Positions 1-10,800 are shown, counted from the first letter of the stretch. The stretch: DNA of 64,000 nt from Halomonas halocynthiae DSM 14573 (GCF_000425725.1 NZ_KE384441.1:91176-155175); one strand, 5' to 3'. The notes: generated from the sequence alone by a model not told the origin. Numbers and translations: made by a program.

Positions 1-7
1 CGGTTTT

Positions 8-31
8 GTGGGAGCTGGATTTATCCGGCGA
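8..31 (+). repeat. REP element 1
   Basis: A REP-like unit reading GTGGGAGCTGGATTTATCC then GGCGA. It recurs almost identically at 756-779, and in inverted orientation at 55-83, 598-626 and 682-710. The units flank a RAYT transposase gene, the usual arrangement for REP/BIME elements. Confidence 0.75.
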
Positions 32-54
32 CTGATTGATTCTTGCGAGGTGGT

Positions 55-83
55 TGGAATCGCCCGATAAATCGGGCCCCTAC
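55..83 (-). repeat. REP element 2 (inverted)
   Basis: Contains the palindrome CCCGATAAATCGGG inside a unit that starts TGGAATCG and ends CCTAC. It is the inverted counterpart of the unit at 8-31, so the pair can form a BIME-like double hairpin just downstream of the transposase gene. Confidence 0.75.
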
Positions 84-107
84 AGGGGGCGGGTGGTTGG
101 TATTGCG

Positions 108-545
108 TTACAGTAGCCAAATGGTGTTCCAATAGGGGTAGTCGTTGATGTTGTCGACGAGTTTTGCGCGAACTGGGTTGGCGATAATGTAGCGTGCTGT
201 TTCGCGAATGTTTTCTTCCTTACGTAAGGCGTGGTCGTGAAAGCCGCGCTGCCATATTCCACTGCCAAGATCCCATGATACTCGTGCTTTGTATTTACGG
301 GTGGCTTCTGAGAGGCCCTGATGTAGGTTGATTAGCCAGTGAATATGGTCTGGCATTATGACGTAGGCTAGTGTCTGGGCATTTTTCTGTATGGTCTCAT
401 GGTAGAAGTGATGTGCCGCGATGGTGGCGTTCTCGGGGTTAGTGAAGTGCTTTTCTCGATTTTTTGTCACGATTGTTATCAGGTAGTAGTGGTTTGGTAG
501 TGAGACTCGGCCTTTGCGTAGTGAGTTGCCGTGAGGTTTGTGCAT
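108..545 (-). CDS. REP-associated tyrosine transposase (RAYT, HUH/Y1 family)
   Basis: A 145-residue single-domain Y1 transposase related to IS200 TnpA. RAYTs nick and mobilise REP palindromes and are usually domesticated single-copy genes. The sequence shows the HUH motif in MPDHIHWLI (about residues 70-78) and the catalytic tyrosine in ETARYIIANPVRAKLV near the C-terminus, the signature of the RAYT branch. I chose the ATG at 545 because everything upstream in this frame is translated REP repeat. The gene is bracketed by five REP units, two downstream and three upstream, which supports the RAYT assignment over an ordinary IS200. Length is normal for the family and there is no frameshift, so it may be active. 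Confidence 0.88.
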   Translation of the reverse strand: MHKPHGNSLRKGRVSLPNHYYLITIVTKNREKHFTNPENATIAAHHFYHETIQKNAQTLAYVIMPDHIHWLINLHQGLSEATRKYKARVSWDLGSGIWQRGFHDHALRKEENIRETARYIIANPVRAKLVDNINDYPYWNTIWLL

Positions 546-597
546 GGGGTGATACCTGAGCAGTGAGTTGGTCGTAGTATAGTTCTTGTTTTCTGGG

Positions 598-626
598 TGG
601 AATCGCCCGATAAATCGGGCTCCTAC
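598..626 (-). repeat. REP element 3, first unit of an 84-bp direct repeat
   Basis: Same unit as at 55-83, with a perfect CCCGATAAATCGGG palindrome. The surrounding stretch 598-671 is repeated at 682-755 with a few substitutions, giving an 84-bp tandem period. Confidence 0.75.
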
Positions 627-681
627 GAAGGTCAGTACAGCGATGGCTTTTGCCTGTGGGGTTTGGTTTTTGTGAATTAGT

Positions 682-710
682 TGGAATCGCCCGATAAACC
701 GGGCTCCTAC
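682..710 (-). repeat. REP element 4, second unit of the 84-bp direct repeat
   Basis: Second copy, 84 bp after the unit at 598. One arm of the palindrome is altered (CCCGATAAACCGGG). The tail GGCCAGTACAGCGGTGAC and TTTTGCCTGTGGGGTTTGG matches the tail of the previous copy. Confidence 0.75.
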
Positions 711-755
711 GAAGGCCAGTACAGCGGTGACTTTTGCCTGTGGGGTTTGGTTTTG

Positions 756-779
756 GTAGGAGCTGGATTTATCCGGCGA
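756..779 (+). repeat. REP element 5
   Basis: Reads GTAGGAGCTGGATTTATCC then GGCGA, in the same orientation as the unit at 8-31. It closes the REP cluster about 45 bp before the P450 start codon. Confidence 0.75.
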
Positions 780-826
780 TGGGGTTGGGGTGTTCAATGG
801 GTTGATTCAGGAGCTCAGGAGGGGTC

Positions 827-2224
827 TTGGAAAAAACAGTGCAGCCAACGGCGTCTGAGCCGGTCAAGGTGCCGATGCCGCCGGATGGCGCGAGTCTTGT
901 GAAGCGGATGTCTATGGCGCGGCATAATCTGCTTTCTGTATGGCAGGAGCGTGACTACCGGGTTAAAAGCATTCGCTTTCAGGTGTTGAATCAAGATTAT
1001 GTGATCTGTAACAGCCCGCAAAGTGTGCGGCATGTGTTCATGCAGGAGCATGCGAACTATGACCTTAAAAGTCCGCAGATGCGTCAGGCGCTGGAGCCGT
1101 TGCTGGGTGATGGGCTCTTTGTCAGTGATGGTGATCTGTGGCGGGAGCGGCGTAAGGCGTGTGCGCCGGCGCTGAGTAATCAGTTACTGCCTGGGTTTTC
1201 TGATGTGATGAGTTCCTCTGCTCAGGAAACGGCACGCCACTGGCGGCAGCTTCCGGCGGATCAGCCAGTGGATATGCTGGGTGAAATGGCGCGGTTGACG
1301 GCGCGTATCATTGGTCGGACGGTATTTGGTGATGATACCCGAGAGGAGGAGGCGGCTCAGGTGGTGGCGGGGTTTACTGAGTATCAGCGCCATGTGGAGC
1401 AGCTTGATCTGGGCAGTACGCTTGGGCTGCCATTGTTGAGCCTGTTAGGGAACCCTTTGCGCCGACGCCGTACGCGTTATTCGGCGCAGCAAGTACACGA
1501 TATTATCGACCGTATTATTGATCGTCGTGAGCAAGGTGATGCGAGCGACTTCAGTCTGATCGACCATTTTTTGCAGCGGGGGTCGGCGCAGACAGGGAAG
1601 TGTCCGATGAGCCGTGATGCGGCGCGTAATGAGGCAGTGGTGATGTTTATGGCGGGCCATGAAACCACGGCCAATGCGCTGACATGGGCTTGGTATCTGC
1701 TGGATCATGACCCGCAAAGTATGGATCGCCTCCACCAGGAGTTGGATGACGTGCTGCAAGGTCGTGATCCGACATTTGCTGATGTAGAGCGCTTGCCGTT
1801 TACCCGGGCAGTATTTGAGGAGGCGATGCGGTTGTATCCGCCGGTACCCTTGTTGAGCCGTCAGGCGCGTGAGTCTGACCGAGTTCTCAACCGGGATGTT
1901 CGGCCCGGTACGGTTATTCTGGTGCTGCCATGGTTGCTGCATCGTCACCGGTTGCTTTGGGATAATCCGGATCATTTCGTGCCTGAGCGTTTTATGCCTG
2001 ATAGCCCGCGGCCTGATAAGTGCGCCTACCTACCCTTTAGTGTGGGGCCGCGCGTGTGTTTGGGAAAACGTTTTGGCTTGACGGAAGCGATTCTCTGCCT
2101 AGCGACCTTAGCGCAACATTTCCGCCCGCGCAGAGTGCCGGGCCATGAGGTGAGTATTGATTGTCGTTTGACGCTTCGCCCAGCAGGTGGGATGCCAATG
2201 TTTCTGGAGCGGCGGGTTGGTTGA
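827..2224 (+). CDS. Cytochrome P450
   Basis: A 465-residue soluble bacterial P450, a haem-thiolate monooxygenase that would hydroxylate or desaturate a hydrophobic substrate using external redox partners. Visible motifs are the I-helix oxygen-binding motif AGHETT (about residue 281), the K-helix ExxR in FEEAMRLYPPV, and the haem-cysteine loop FSVGPRVCLG (about residue 405). No reductase or ferredoxin is fused or adjacent. The start is TTG at 827, chosen for the AGGAGG Shine-Dalgarno six bases upstream. It converges on the glycosyltransferase at the end of the PKS/capsule operon with only 17 bp between stops, so I infer that it tailors the lipid product of that locus. The substrate is not recognisable from sequence. 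Confidence 0.93.
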   Translation: MEKTVQPTASEPVKVPMPPDGASLVKRMSMARHNLLSVWQERDYRVKSIRFQVLNQDYVICNSPQSVRHVFMQEHANYDLKSPQMRQALEPLLGDGLFVSDGDLWRERRKACAPALSNQLLPGFSDVMSSSAQETARHWRQLPADQPVDMLGEMARLTARIIGRTVFGDDTREEEAAQVVAGFTEYQRHVEQLDLGSTLGLPLLSLLGNPLRRRRTRYSAQQVHDIIDRIIDRREQGDASDFSLIDHFLQRGSAQTGKCPMSRDAARNEAVVMFMAGHETTANALTWAWYLLDHDPQSMDRLHQELDDVLQGRDPTFADVERLPFTRAVFEEAMRLYPPVPLLSRQARESDRVLNRDVRPGTVILVLPWLLHRHRLLWDNPDHFVPERFMPDSPRPDKCAYLPFSVGPRVCLGKRFGLTEAILCLATLAQHFRPRRVPGHEVSIDCRLTLRPAGGMPMFLERRVG

Positions 2225-2241
2225 GGGTGAGACGTGAGTCG

Positions 2242-3495
2242 TTAGTGGTGAATGGGTTTTTCAGCTAGGCAGCTTTCGAGGATGTCAGCGGCGTTAGCTG
2301 CGCCGTCGGACGTCTGTACGGCGCTGGAGAGTCTTGCGGCTTCCTGGCGGAAGCGGGGTTCGTGGAGCAGCCGCTCAAGGTTATTGATCAGTTTTTTGAT
2401 ACTGACTCGGCGTGCGGGCATGCGTAACCCGAAGCCGTGCTGTACGCCAATTTTTGCGTTGAGTCGCTGTTCGTAATGAGCCGGTAGAGCCAGCATGGGC
2501 ACGCCGGCTGCCAGCGCTTGATACATGCTGCCGTTGCCACCGTGGTAAATCATGGCCTGGCAGTGCTCCAGAAGCTTTGAGCCGGGCGCGTAGCGGGTCA
2601 GCCGAAAGTTAGCGGGAGCCGCATCGAGGGTGGCCTGGCTGGCTTGGCCGCCGGTAGTCACCAGAAAGCGGTAGGGTAGCTTGGCGAATTGAGGGTAGAT
2701 GGCGTTCAGGAACTGATCCAGTAACCCTGTGGATCCCATGGTGATGTAGATATTGGGGGTGTTGTCCCGAGCTTCTGTCTCAAGCGTATTTTCAAGTTCT
2801 GCAAACCAATCGGGCAGCGGTGCCTGCATGTCGGGAAAAATAGGCCCCACCATGTGGTAGTCATGGAAGCGTTTCGGTAAGGGGTAAAGTCCGGGCAAGT
2901 CTGGCGAGATCATCGGCATTCGGTAGAGCTGCTGGAAGGCGTCGGTATCCGCCAGGCCATGCTTGAGATACAGCTTGCGGCGTATCTTGGCCAACAGGTA
3001 GCGGTCGTAACCCCAGGCGGCGTAGTAGGTGAGTGCCGGCGGCGTTAGTAGGCGGGCGGCATAGCCGTTCATGACGCCCGCAACAGGTCGCCCGGTAATA
3101 TAGGCTGCCGTACTGGTGCTGACGGTGGCATCTGCCACGACCAGGTCTGGGGCGACGGCTTCAATAGCACTCACCTGTGACTCGGTGATCTTGGTCAAGG
3201 GAGACCAGTGACGCAGGTGGGCCAGGTCCCAGAGTGATGCACGCCACCCGAGTCGCTGAAAGCGATCCCAGGCGTAAGGTAAGTTGGGCTCACGGGCATA
3301 TATCAGGCGAAACCCGGCTTCTTCGACAAGGTGAAGCCGTGAGTCGGGGTGAGTCGGGTCATCGCCGGCAAATACCACTTCGTGTCCACGCTGGCGCAAT
3401 ACGTTGGCTATCTCGATACAGCGCAGCGTATGCGCCAGAACCCAGCCCAGCGGAAAGAACAGAATCGTTGATGGCTTCACTGTTTGAGTGCTCAC
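2242..3495 (-). CDS. GT1-type glycosyltransferase (UGT/MGT-like)
   Basis: A 417-residue GT-B glycosyltransferase that would move a sugar from a nucleotide donor to a lipid or small-molecule acceptor. The N-terminal acceptor domain begins with a Rossmann strand (TILFFPLGWVLAHTLRCIE). The C-terminal donor domain carries the family signature YHGGNGSMYQALAAGVPML (about residues 320-338), with the conserved His-Gly-Gly and a Pro-Ala-His-Tyr-Glu-Gln donor-sugar loop. There is no signal peptide. It is the last gene of the seven-gene operon; its GTG start overlaps the AONS stop by 4 bp. This gene is not part of the rkp region I recall from rhizobia, so it looks like an added tailoring step, perhaps glycosylating the amino-lipid made by its neighbours. 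That role is inferred from context. Confidence 0.88.
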   Translation of the reverse strand: MSTQTVKPSTILFFPLGWVLAHTLRCIEIANVLRQRGHEVVFAGDDPTHPDSRLHLVEEAGFRLIYAREPNLPYAWDRFQRLGWRASLWDLAHLRHWSPLTKITESQVSAIEAVAPDLVVADATVSTSTAAYITGRPVAGVMNGYAARLLTPPALTYYAAWGYDRYLLAKIRRKLYLKHGLADTDAFQQLYRMPMISPDLPGLYPLPKRFHDYHMVGPIFPDMQAPLPDWFAELENTLETEARDNTPNIYITMGSTGLLDQFLNAIYPQFAKLPYRFLVTTGGQASQATLDAAPANFRLTRYAPGSKLLEHCQAMIYHGGNGSMYQALAAGVPMLALPAHYEQRLNAKIGVQHGFGLRMPARRVSIKKLINNLERLLHEPRFRQEAARLSSAVQTSDGAANAADILESCLAEKPIHH

Positions 3496-4802
3496 GTCAA
3501 AAAGCTGCCCAGTGCCTGAAGCGTGGTGTCAATTTGTGCCTTGCTGTGCTCGCTTGATAGAAAAAAGCGCAGTCGCGCGCTTTTTTCCGGTACGGCGGGG
3601 TGAAGGATCGGCTGGACATTGATGCCATGTTCGAACAGCTGGTGAGAGAGCTGGGCGGCAAGCGGTGAGCTGCCAACGATGACCGGTACAACCGCAGCGC
3701 CGATGCTGTGGCCGGTATCCAGTCCCATGCCACGTGCCTGCTCAAGAAAATATTGCGAGATGGCGTGCAACCGCTGCAGCCGTTCGGGTTCTTGCTGCAT
3801 CAGTTGTAGTGCTGTCAGTGACGGCGCTGCCACCTGAGCGGGTATGCCGACGCTGTAGAGAAAGCCTGGCGCCAGATAGCGCAGGGTTTCCACCAGCGGC
3901 TGACAGCCAGCGATATAACCACCGCAGCCCGCCAGGCTTTTGCTCAGGGTTCCCATCCAGATATCCACATCGTCGGCGGAGACGTCGAAGTACTCGCGTA
4001 TGCCCAGGCCACGCTCACCAAGGACGCCGAAGGAGTGGGCTTCGTCAACCATCAGCCAGGCTTGATGTCGGCGTTTGATATCGATGAATCGCGGTAGGTC
4101 CGGCACATCGCCGTCCATGCTGTAGAGCCCTTCGATGACTACCAGTACGCGCTCGAAATGATGGCGATGGCGGGTTAGCAGTGCGTCTAGTGCGTCGCTA
4201 TCGTTGTGAGCGAAGGAGATACGTTTGGCCCCCGACAGCTGGGCGCCCACCAGCAGGCTGTTGTGGCTGTATTCATCGTGCAGGATGAGGTCGTTGGGCC
4301 CCATCAAAAAGCCCAGCGTCGAGATGTTGGTGGCGTGTCCGCTGACGAAAACCACGGCGTCATCGACGTCGTAGCTGTCTGCGATGGCGCGCTCCAGTTG
4401 TTGATGCACCGGTCGTTCGCCAGAGACCATCCGGCTGGCCGAAACCGAGGTGCCGTAGCGTTCTACGGCATCGCGGGCGGCCTGGTTGAGGCGGCTGTCA
4501 CCGGAAAATCCGAGATAGTTATAGCTGGCGTAGTTGATATAAGACTGACCGCCGATCGTGGTGGTGGCACTTGCACAACCTTCGTGAACACGAAAAAACG
4601 GGTCCTGTACGCCCAACTGGCCAGCACCCTGGCGCATCATGGTGATCTGCTGGTAGCCGGGCTGTTGGTCAAAGCGGGTAAAGCGTTCTGGCACCTTGGC
4701 ACCGGCGGCGGGTTCCGCGTTGGTGGTAGCTGGCGCTTGCCGAGTGCGTTGGCGTGCCTGCATCAGCAGTTTGGCTTTGAGCGTGTCTCGATGCTCACTC
4801 AC
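3492..4802 (-). CDS. rkpG: RkpG-like alpha-oxoamine synthase (PLP, AONS/SPT family)
   Basis: A 436-residue PLP enzyme of the AONS/KBL/serine palmitoyltransferase family. These enzymes condense an amino acid with an acyl thioester, with loss of CO2, to give an alpha-amino ketone. The sequence shows the PLP-stacking region FVSGHATN, the aspartate motif VDEAHSFG (about residue 250) and the Schiff-base lysine in GTLSKSLAGCGG (about residue 287). A roughly 60-residue N-terminal extension rich in Ala/Thr precedes the fold. The GTG start overlaps the stop of the PKS gene (GTGA), and GGAGAG lies upstream. The PKS has no thioesterase, so this enzyme is the obvious off-loading step for its ACP-bound chain. 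The best relative I recognise is RkpG of Sinorhizobium; the amino-acid substrate cannot be read from sequence. Confidence 0.88.
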   Translation of the reverse strand: MSEHRDTLKAKLLMQARQRTRQAPATTNAEPAAGAKVPERFTRFDQQPGYQQITMMRQGAGQLGVQDPFFRVHEGCASATTTIGGQSYINYASYNYLGFSGDSRLNQAARDAVERYGTSVSASRMVSGERPVHQQLERAIADSYDVDDAVVFVSGHATNISTLGFLMGPNDLILHDEYSHNSLLVGAQLSGAKRISFAHNDSDALDALLTRHRHHFERVLVVIEGLYSMDGDVPDLPRFIDIKRRHQAWLMVDEAHSFGVLGERGLGIREYFDVSADDVDIWMGTLSKSLAGCGGYIAGCQPLVETLRYLAPGFLYSVGIPAQVAAPSLTALQLMQQEPERLQRLHAISQYFLEQARGMGLDTGHSIGAAVVPVIVGSSPLAAQLSHQLFEHGINVQPILHPAVPEKSARLRFFLSSEHSKAQIDTTLQALGSFLT

Positions 4803-7800
4803 TGGGTACTCTCCGAGCCTGGGACGTCATAGCTTTCTGCTCCGTGGCGTGCGGCCAATGAGGCGAGTTCAGCATCGCTGTTATTGGCGTCGGGTTTGGC
4901 TTGATCCATCCGTGTCAGCAGAACGTTGGCGAGTTTGTTGATTGTGGAGGCTTCGCTGAGCACCATGACAGGAACCTGTACGCCAAGACGAGACTCGATA
5001 GCGGTCATCAGCTCTACTCCCATCAAAGAGTCGAAACCCATGTCGTAGATGGAGCGGTTCACGTCGATCCTGTCTTCATCGGCCAGCAGAATGGCGGCCA
5101 GCTCTGCACGCAGCAGCTCACAGAGTGTGCTGTGCTGTTCTTTCGGGCTGAGTCCGGCAAGTAATGCGGAGATGTCACCACCGTCATCATGACTGTGGTG
5201 TTCATCATCGGCTTGACGGGAAATTTCATTAAAACGTGGTGCTTCGGCATTAGGCAGCGAACGACGCAATGCGCTCCACTCCAGTTCCAGCACGCCCAGC
5301 GTTGGCTCGGATGATCCGGCCCTGGCGGAGCCAGTGCTGCCATGCCCCGCATAGTGGATCAGTAGCTGTTCGAGTACGCGCAGAGCGTCGTCGGAGTGCA
5401 GGGCCGAGCCGCCCAGTCGCTCTTGCAGTGCATCACGGGTGCGGGTGTTGCGGGCTAGGAAACCGACATCGTCGATGGCGCCCCAGCGCAGGCAGCTGGC
5501 CGGCAGCCCTTGGGCGCGGCGAGCGGCAGCCAGTGCTTCTAGCCAGTGGTTGGCGGCGACGTAGCTGGCTTGTCCGGGGTTGCCGAACAGAGTGGTGGCC
5601 GATGAGTACAGCACAAAGAAGTCGAGCTGATCGTTGCGTGTCAGGGCATCAAGGTGGCGGGCACCGTCGATTTTGGGTGCCAGCACCCGAGCGATACGCT
5701 CGGCGTTGAGATTGCGGATCAGGCCGTCGTCAATCACCGTGGCTGCGTGAACGATTCCGCGCAGTGGGCTAAGGCGCGTGCGGCAGTCATCGAGCAGTGT
5801 GCTCAGTGCTTGGCAGTCAGTAATGTCGCAGGCTGCCGCAATAACCTGTACACCCTGGGCTTCAAGCTCAGCAACGGCGGCTTTTGCGGCATCGCTGGCA
5901 GCGCCGCTGCGACCCACCAGAATCAGTTGGCGGGCACCGCGGCTGGCAAGCCATTGGGCTGTTTTCAGTCCAAAACCGCTCAGTCCGCCGGTAATCAGGT
6001 AGCTGCCAGTGTCTGGCAGCGTCAGGATGTCGCGGCCAAGGGTGTGCGGTTCTGCTGGCTGTAGCGGTTGATCGTGGGTGACCACTATCTTGCCAATCTG
6101 GCGCGCTTGCTGCATGTAGCGGAAGGCATCCACTACCTGCTGGCTGGAAAAGGCGGTGTAGGGCAGTGGCGTGAGGCTGCCGTCGGCAAACAGACCCATG
6201 AGCTCACTGAACAGCTCGCTGGTCAGTTCGGGCAGCTCCTTCATCAGCTGGTCGGAGTCGATACCGAAATAGCTGAGGTTGTTGCGGAACGGACGCAGGC
6301 CGACCTGAGTGTTGGCGTAGAAGTCGCGTTTGCCAAGCTCCAGGAAACGGCCGAAAGGGCGCAGTGCCCGTAAGTTCTGGTGAATTGCCTCTCCGGCCAG
6401 CGAATTGAGTACCACATCGACACCGCGGCCGTCAGTGGCATCGAGGACTTCCTCGGCAAAGGTCAGGGCGCGGGAGTCGTAGATATGCGTTACGCCCATC
6501 AGATGCAGGAAGTCGCGCTTGTCGTCGCTGCCTACGCTGGCATGGATCTCCGCACCGAGCCACTGGGCGACCTGTATGGCGGCAATGCCGACGCCGCCAG
6601 CGGCACCATGAATCAGTACCCGCTCACCGGGTGCCAGCCGTGCCAAGTATTTCAGCGCGTAGTAGACGGTGAAAAACGCCGTGGGTAGGGTGGCGGCAGC
6701 GGCAAAGCTGTGCCCCGTGGGAAGTGGTGCGATGGCTAGGTGGCTGGCAATCAGCCGGTCGCTGAAACTGGCCGGGCCAAAGCCGACCACGGCGTCGCCC
6801 ACGCTCAGACCGCTAGCATCATCGCCGAGTGCTTCGATGACGCCGGAAAACTCAAGCCCTAAGGTGGGGCCGGCGAAACCATTTTCGATGGCTTCATCGG
6901 ACAGCAGCCCTAGGGTGTACATGACGTCGCGGAAGTTGAGGCCGGTGGCCTTGACGCGAACGGTGACTTCTCCTGGGCCGGGCTTGGGTAGCGGGTGGGC
7001 TGTCCAGGCCAGGTTGCGCAGCTGGCCAGGCAGCTCGAACCCCAGGCGCATACTCTGCTCGGGGGTATCGGCGCGGCGGATAGCTGTTGAGCTGGGTGCT
7101 GGAAGCGTGCGAAGCCGAGTGACGAAGCGCTGCCCCTGGGCATCCAGCACGATTTCGGTTTCGGCATCGGGGGTGCTCAGCTCATCGGCCAGGGCGTTGA
7201 TTTGCACATCGCTCAGCGCAGTGTCTGGCTGGCCTGATGAGAGATCGAGCAAGCGTACTGTGTAGCCGCTGGACTCGTTGGCCAGCGAACGGCCGAAACC
7301 CCACAGAGCGGCGTCCATGGGCACCTGTGCGCCTTGTGGCTGGGCCAGAGCGGCACCAGCGACGGGTGACGCGTCGGCCCACATGGCCGCTACGTCGCGG
7401 GTAATCAGCCACAGGCTGGCCTCGCTGCCCAGCGGCTCCAAGTGGTGCGCCAGTGCCATGGCCTGGTCACAGCGGGCGTCGCCCTGGCGTAAGTCAACGC
7501 AGGTCAGCGGCGTGCTGTTGTCGTCCAGCTCGCTGCACAGTACCGCGCTGCCTCCCCGGGCGCTGAGTGCGCTGATCAGTCGTTCACCCAGTGCGCGACT
7601 GGGCTCGTCGACGAGAATCTGTAGCGGGGTTGTTGCGGTACCTGCTTTAGTTTCTGCGTCTGCTGCTATTTCCGCTTGTGCCGCCTCAGTAACCTCGGGC
7701 CAGCTGGCCTGGAGCAGATACAGGCCGCGCCCAGCGTCACCCAAAGATAGCTGTTCGATGTTACTGGCACCAAGGCGTTTGAGTTCATCGACGACAGCAC

Positions 7801-10800
7801 TGGGTGAGGTGGCCAGCAAAGGAGTGCCAGCGCCACTGTGCTGATCATCGTGCAGGCCCGGTGTGGCCAGCAGCGCATCCAGCCAGGCGCTGGGATGGGT
7901 GCCAATCAGCAGTAGCTGGGCGCCAGGTGCCAGGCGCTGGGGTAGCGCTCTGAGCAGACGACAGGTGCGTTCAACGTGGCTTGTCTCAAGGCTGATTAAC
8001 GCCAGTTGAGCGGGCGGCAGAGGTGCATCGTCGCTACCCAGCACTTCCAGGTCGATCAATGGGAGGCGTTCCTGCAACTGTTCAGCCTGATGTTTGGCAC
8101 TATCGCCCACACTGAGCAGACCAAAATCGCAGCGGTCGGCATGCTGCAGGCTGTATAACTGTTCTGACAACGCAGGGGTGGCGGGTCCGGCTTCCAGCAG
8201 GCGCAGACGTTGTCCAGTGGGTAGCTGGTTGAGTACGTGACTCAACACTTCCTGCAAGGTGCCGGCCAGACGGTGCCAGCTATCGGTGCCGGGTAGTTGG
8301 CGGCATAGAGTCGCCAGGCTGTCGGTAGAAAAACCCAATGACTCGGCGTTGTCATGTCCGGCAAGCAGTGCTGGCAGATGACGGCCCAAGCGACCGAGCT
8401 TGTGCACTGGCGCAAAGTGATCCGGGTAGTCGCGTACCAGCAGCTGCCAGATACTGGCTGCAGGAATGTCGTCTTCTGTGCTGTGTAGCTGCCAGCCGTT
8501 ATTGTCTGCGACTAGGCGCTCGGCGTCCTGCAGCTGCTGAATCAACTGGTCGAGTAGGCGTTGGGCTTCTGGCTGCTGACGCGTCAGCTCACGATAGCGG
8601 GCGTGGGACAGGTGGCCAGAATTATCGTTTAGACCGCTCAGCGCATCAGCGGCAAAGGCGTCGGCCAGGCTATCGAGCAGCGGATCCACTTCGTTGGCAA
8701 AGCGAATTGCACTGGGGGCTGAAAAGTCGGCGGCCAGTTCTGCCACGGCGGTTTTTAGCGGTGCCGGATCAAGTGCTTGAATGCTGTTCAAGCGGGGTGC
8801 CGGCGTGAGCTGCACGTCCAGGTAGCTGAACTGTTGGTGGTGCTGGCGCTTGAGACGAATGGCACGGAAGCGAGTTTCATGGAGCACAGCGGTGGCGCGT
8901 CCCTGAGCATCGTAAAGTGCAAAATCGGCGGTGAAAGAGTGCGGCGCACGCTTGAGGATGGTGGCGTGAGCCAATGCTGGCTTACCCCTGTTGGCCAGGA
9001 GTTGCACGCGACCAACCTGTACCGGCACAAAGGCCAGCCCGCGATCTTCCAGGGCGTTACCGCCGGTTCCATGGGCGCTGGCCTCGTGAGCCAGCAGCGG
9101 GATGAACAGCTGGAAGGCACTGTCGAGTATGCCAGGATGCAGATACAGGTCGTCGCACTGCTGCTCGATGGCCTCGGGCAGGGTGATTTCGCCGATTACG
9201 CCGTCATCGGTGATCCAGGTGCGGGAAATGGCCTGGAAAGCTGGGCCATAATTCAGGCCAAGCCGAGCCGCCAGTTCTAGGTGCTGCTCGCGGGTGATGT
9301 CGGGTTTGCGCTGAGGTACCGCTGGCGCTTTACGGCGTAGCAGGAAACCGCGACTCTGAGTAGTTACCCGGGCGACGGCGTTGAGCTGCCACTCACCTTC
9401 GGCTAACGGCTCTCGCGAATGGATTTCGATGCGGCCATCATCACCTGCCAGATGCAGGCGCATGTTGCGGCCCTTGGGGCTATCGAGAAGTAAGGGCGCG
9501 CGAATCTCCAGCGCTTCGATGTCTATCAGCGGGTTGTCGCCACCGTGATGGGCGGCCGCCAGTGCCAGTTCAACGAAGCCAGCGCCGGGAAAGACGGCGC
9601 TTTCACCCACCACATGGTCGGCCAGCCACGGCAGGCGGCCGGTATCCAGCTGGCTTTCCCAGGTGTTGTGCTGCTGAGCCAAACGGTAGCCCAGTAGAGG
9701 GTGCTCATAGTAGCGCTCAAGCAGCCGGAGGCCGCTTGAGGTGCCGCTGATCCAGAAGTGCTCATGCTGCCAGCAGTAGTGTGGCAGTGCCACGCGGCGT
9801 CCGGCCACTGGGAAGGCGCTGTTTTGATTGTATGCCGCGCCGCTGAGCAGCGTCTGGCCGACGGTCTCGTTGAGGCATTTTTCGGCAGGGCGCTTACGCT
9901 GCAGTGTGGCGATTACCTTGCCGGGCTGCTCACGATCGCGCAGAGCATCGTTCAGGTAACGGCGCAGGATCGGGTGAGCGCCGATCTCAATAAACACATT
10001 GCTGCCGGTGTCGATCAGTGTGTTGACCGCATCATTAAAGCGGACAGGCTGGCGAATGTTCTGCCACCAGTAGTCGGCGTCCAGCTTACTGGTCGGTAGC
10101 TCAGCCCCAGTGACGGTAGAAATGTAGGTGATTTGGCCAGGCTGGGGTGCAATGTCAGCCAAGGTGGTGGTGATGTCTGCCTGAATGGCGTCCATGGCTG
10201 GGCTGTGGAAGGCGTAGTCCAGCGGCAGGCGCTTGGCGACGATACCTTGTTGGCTCAGTGCGACTTCCAGGTGGCCCAGTGCCTCGGCGTTGCCAGCTAA
10301 GGTGATCCCGCCTGGGCTGTTAATGCCGGCCAGGTACACGTCAGGGTAGTCGCCGCTGTTGAGCCAGGGCTGGATATCCTCGGCACTGATGGATGCCGCG
10401 CTCATTTCGCCTTGCCCGCGGGTTTTGCCCTGGAAGTAGCTACGATAGTGAATGACCTTGACGGCATTCGCCAGGCTTAGGGCACCAGAGGCCCAGGCAG
10501 CGGCAACTTCTCCAACGCTGTGGCCAGCAACTGCCGCTGGAGCAATGCCGTGGGTGGCCAGTAGCCGAGTCAGACCAACCTGCACGGCAAATAGCGCAGG
10601 CTGGGCGATTTCTGTCAATGTCAGGCGGCTGCTGCCATCCTCCAGCGTGCCGTTGCGGCCTTCCAGTTCTGCGCGCAGTGAATAGTCACCGTGCTGCTGA
10701 TAAAGGGCGTCGACTTCGTCGATTGCTGCGGCAAATACCGCTGAGCTGGCCAGCAGCTCAGCGCCCATGGTGTCCCATTGGCAGCCGTTACCTGCGTAGA

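Noticed and set aside
681..902. Plus-strand frame overlapping the P450 start
   Set aside because: It is translated REP repeat running into the P450 in another frame; no family signal or ribosome site.
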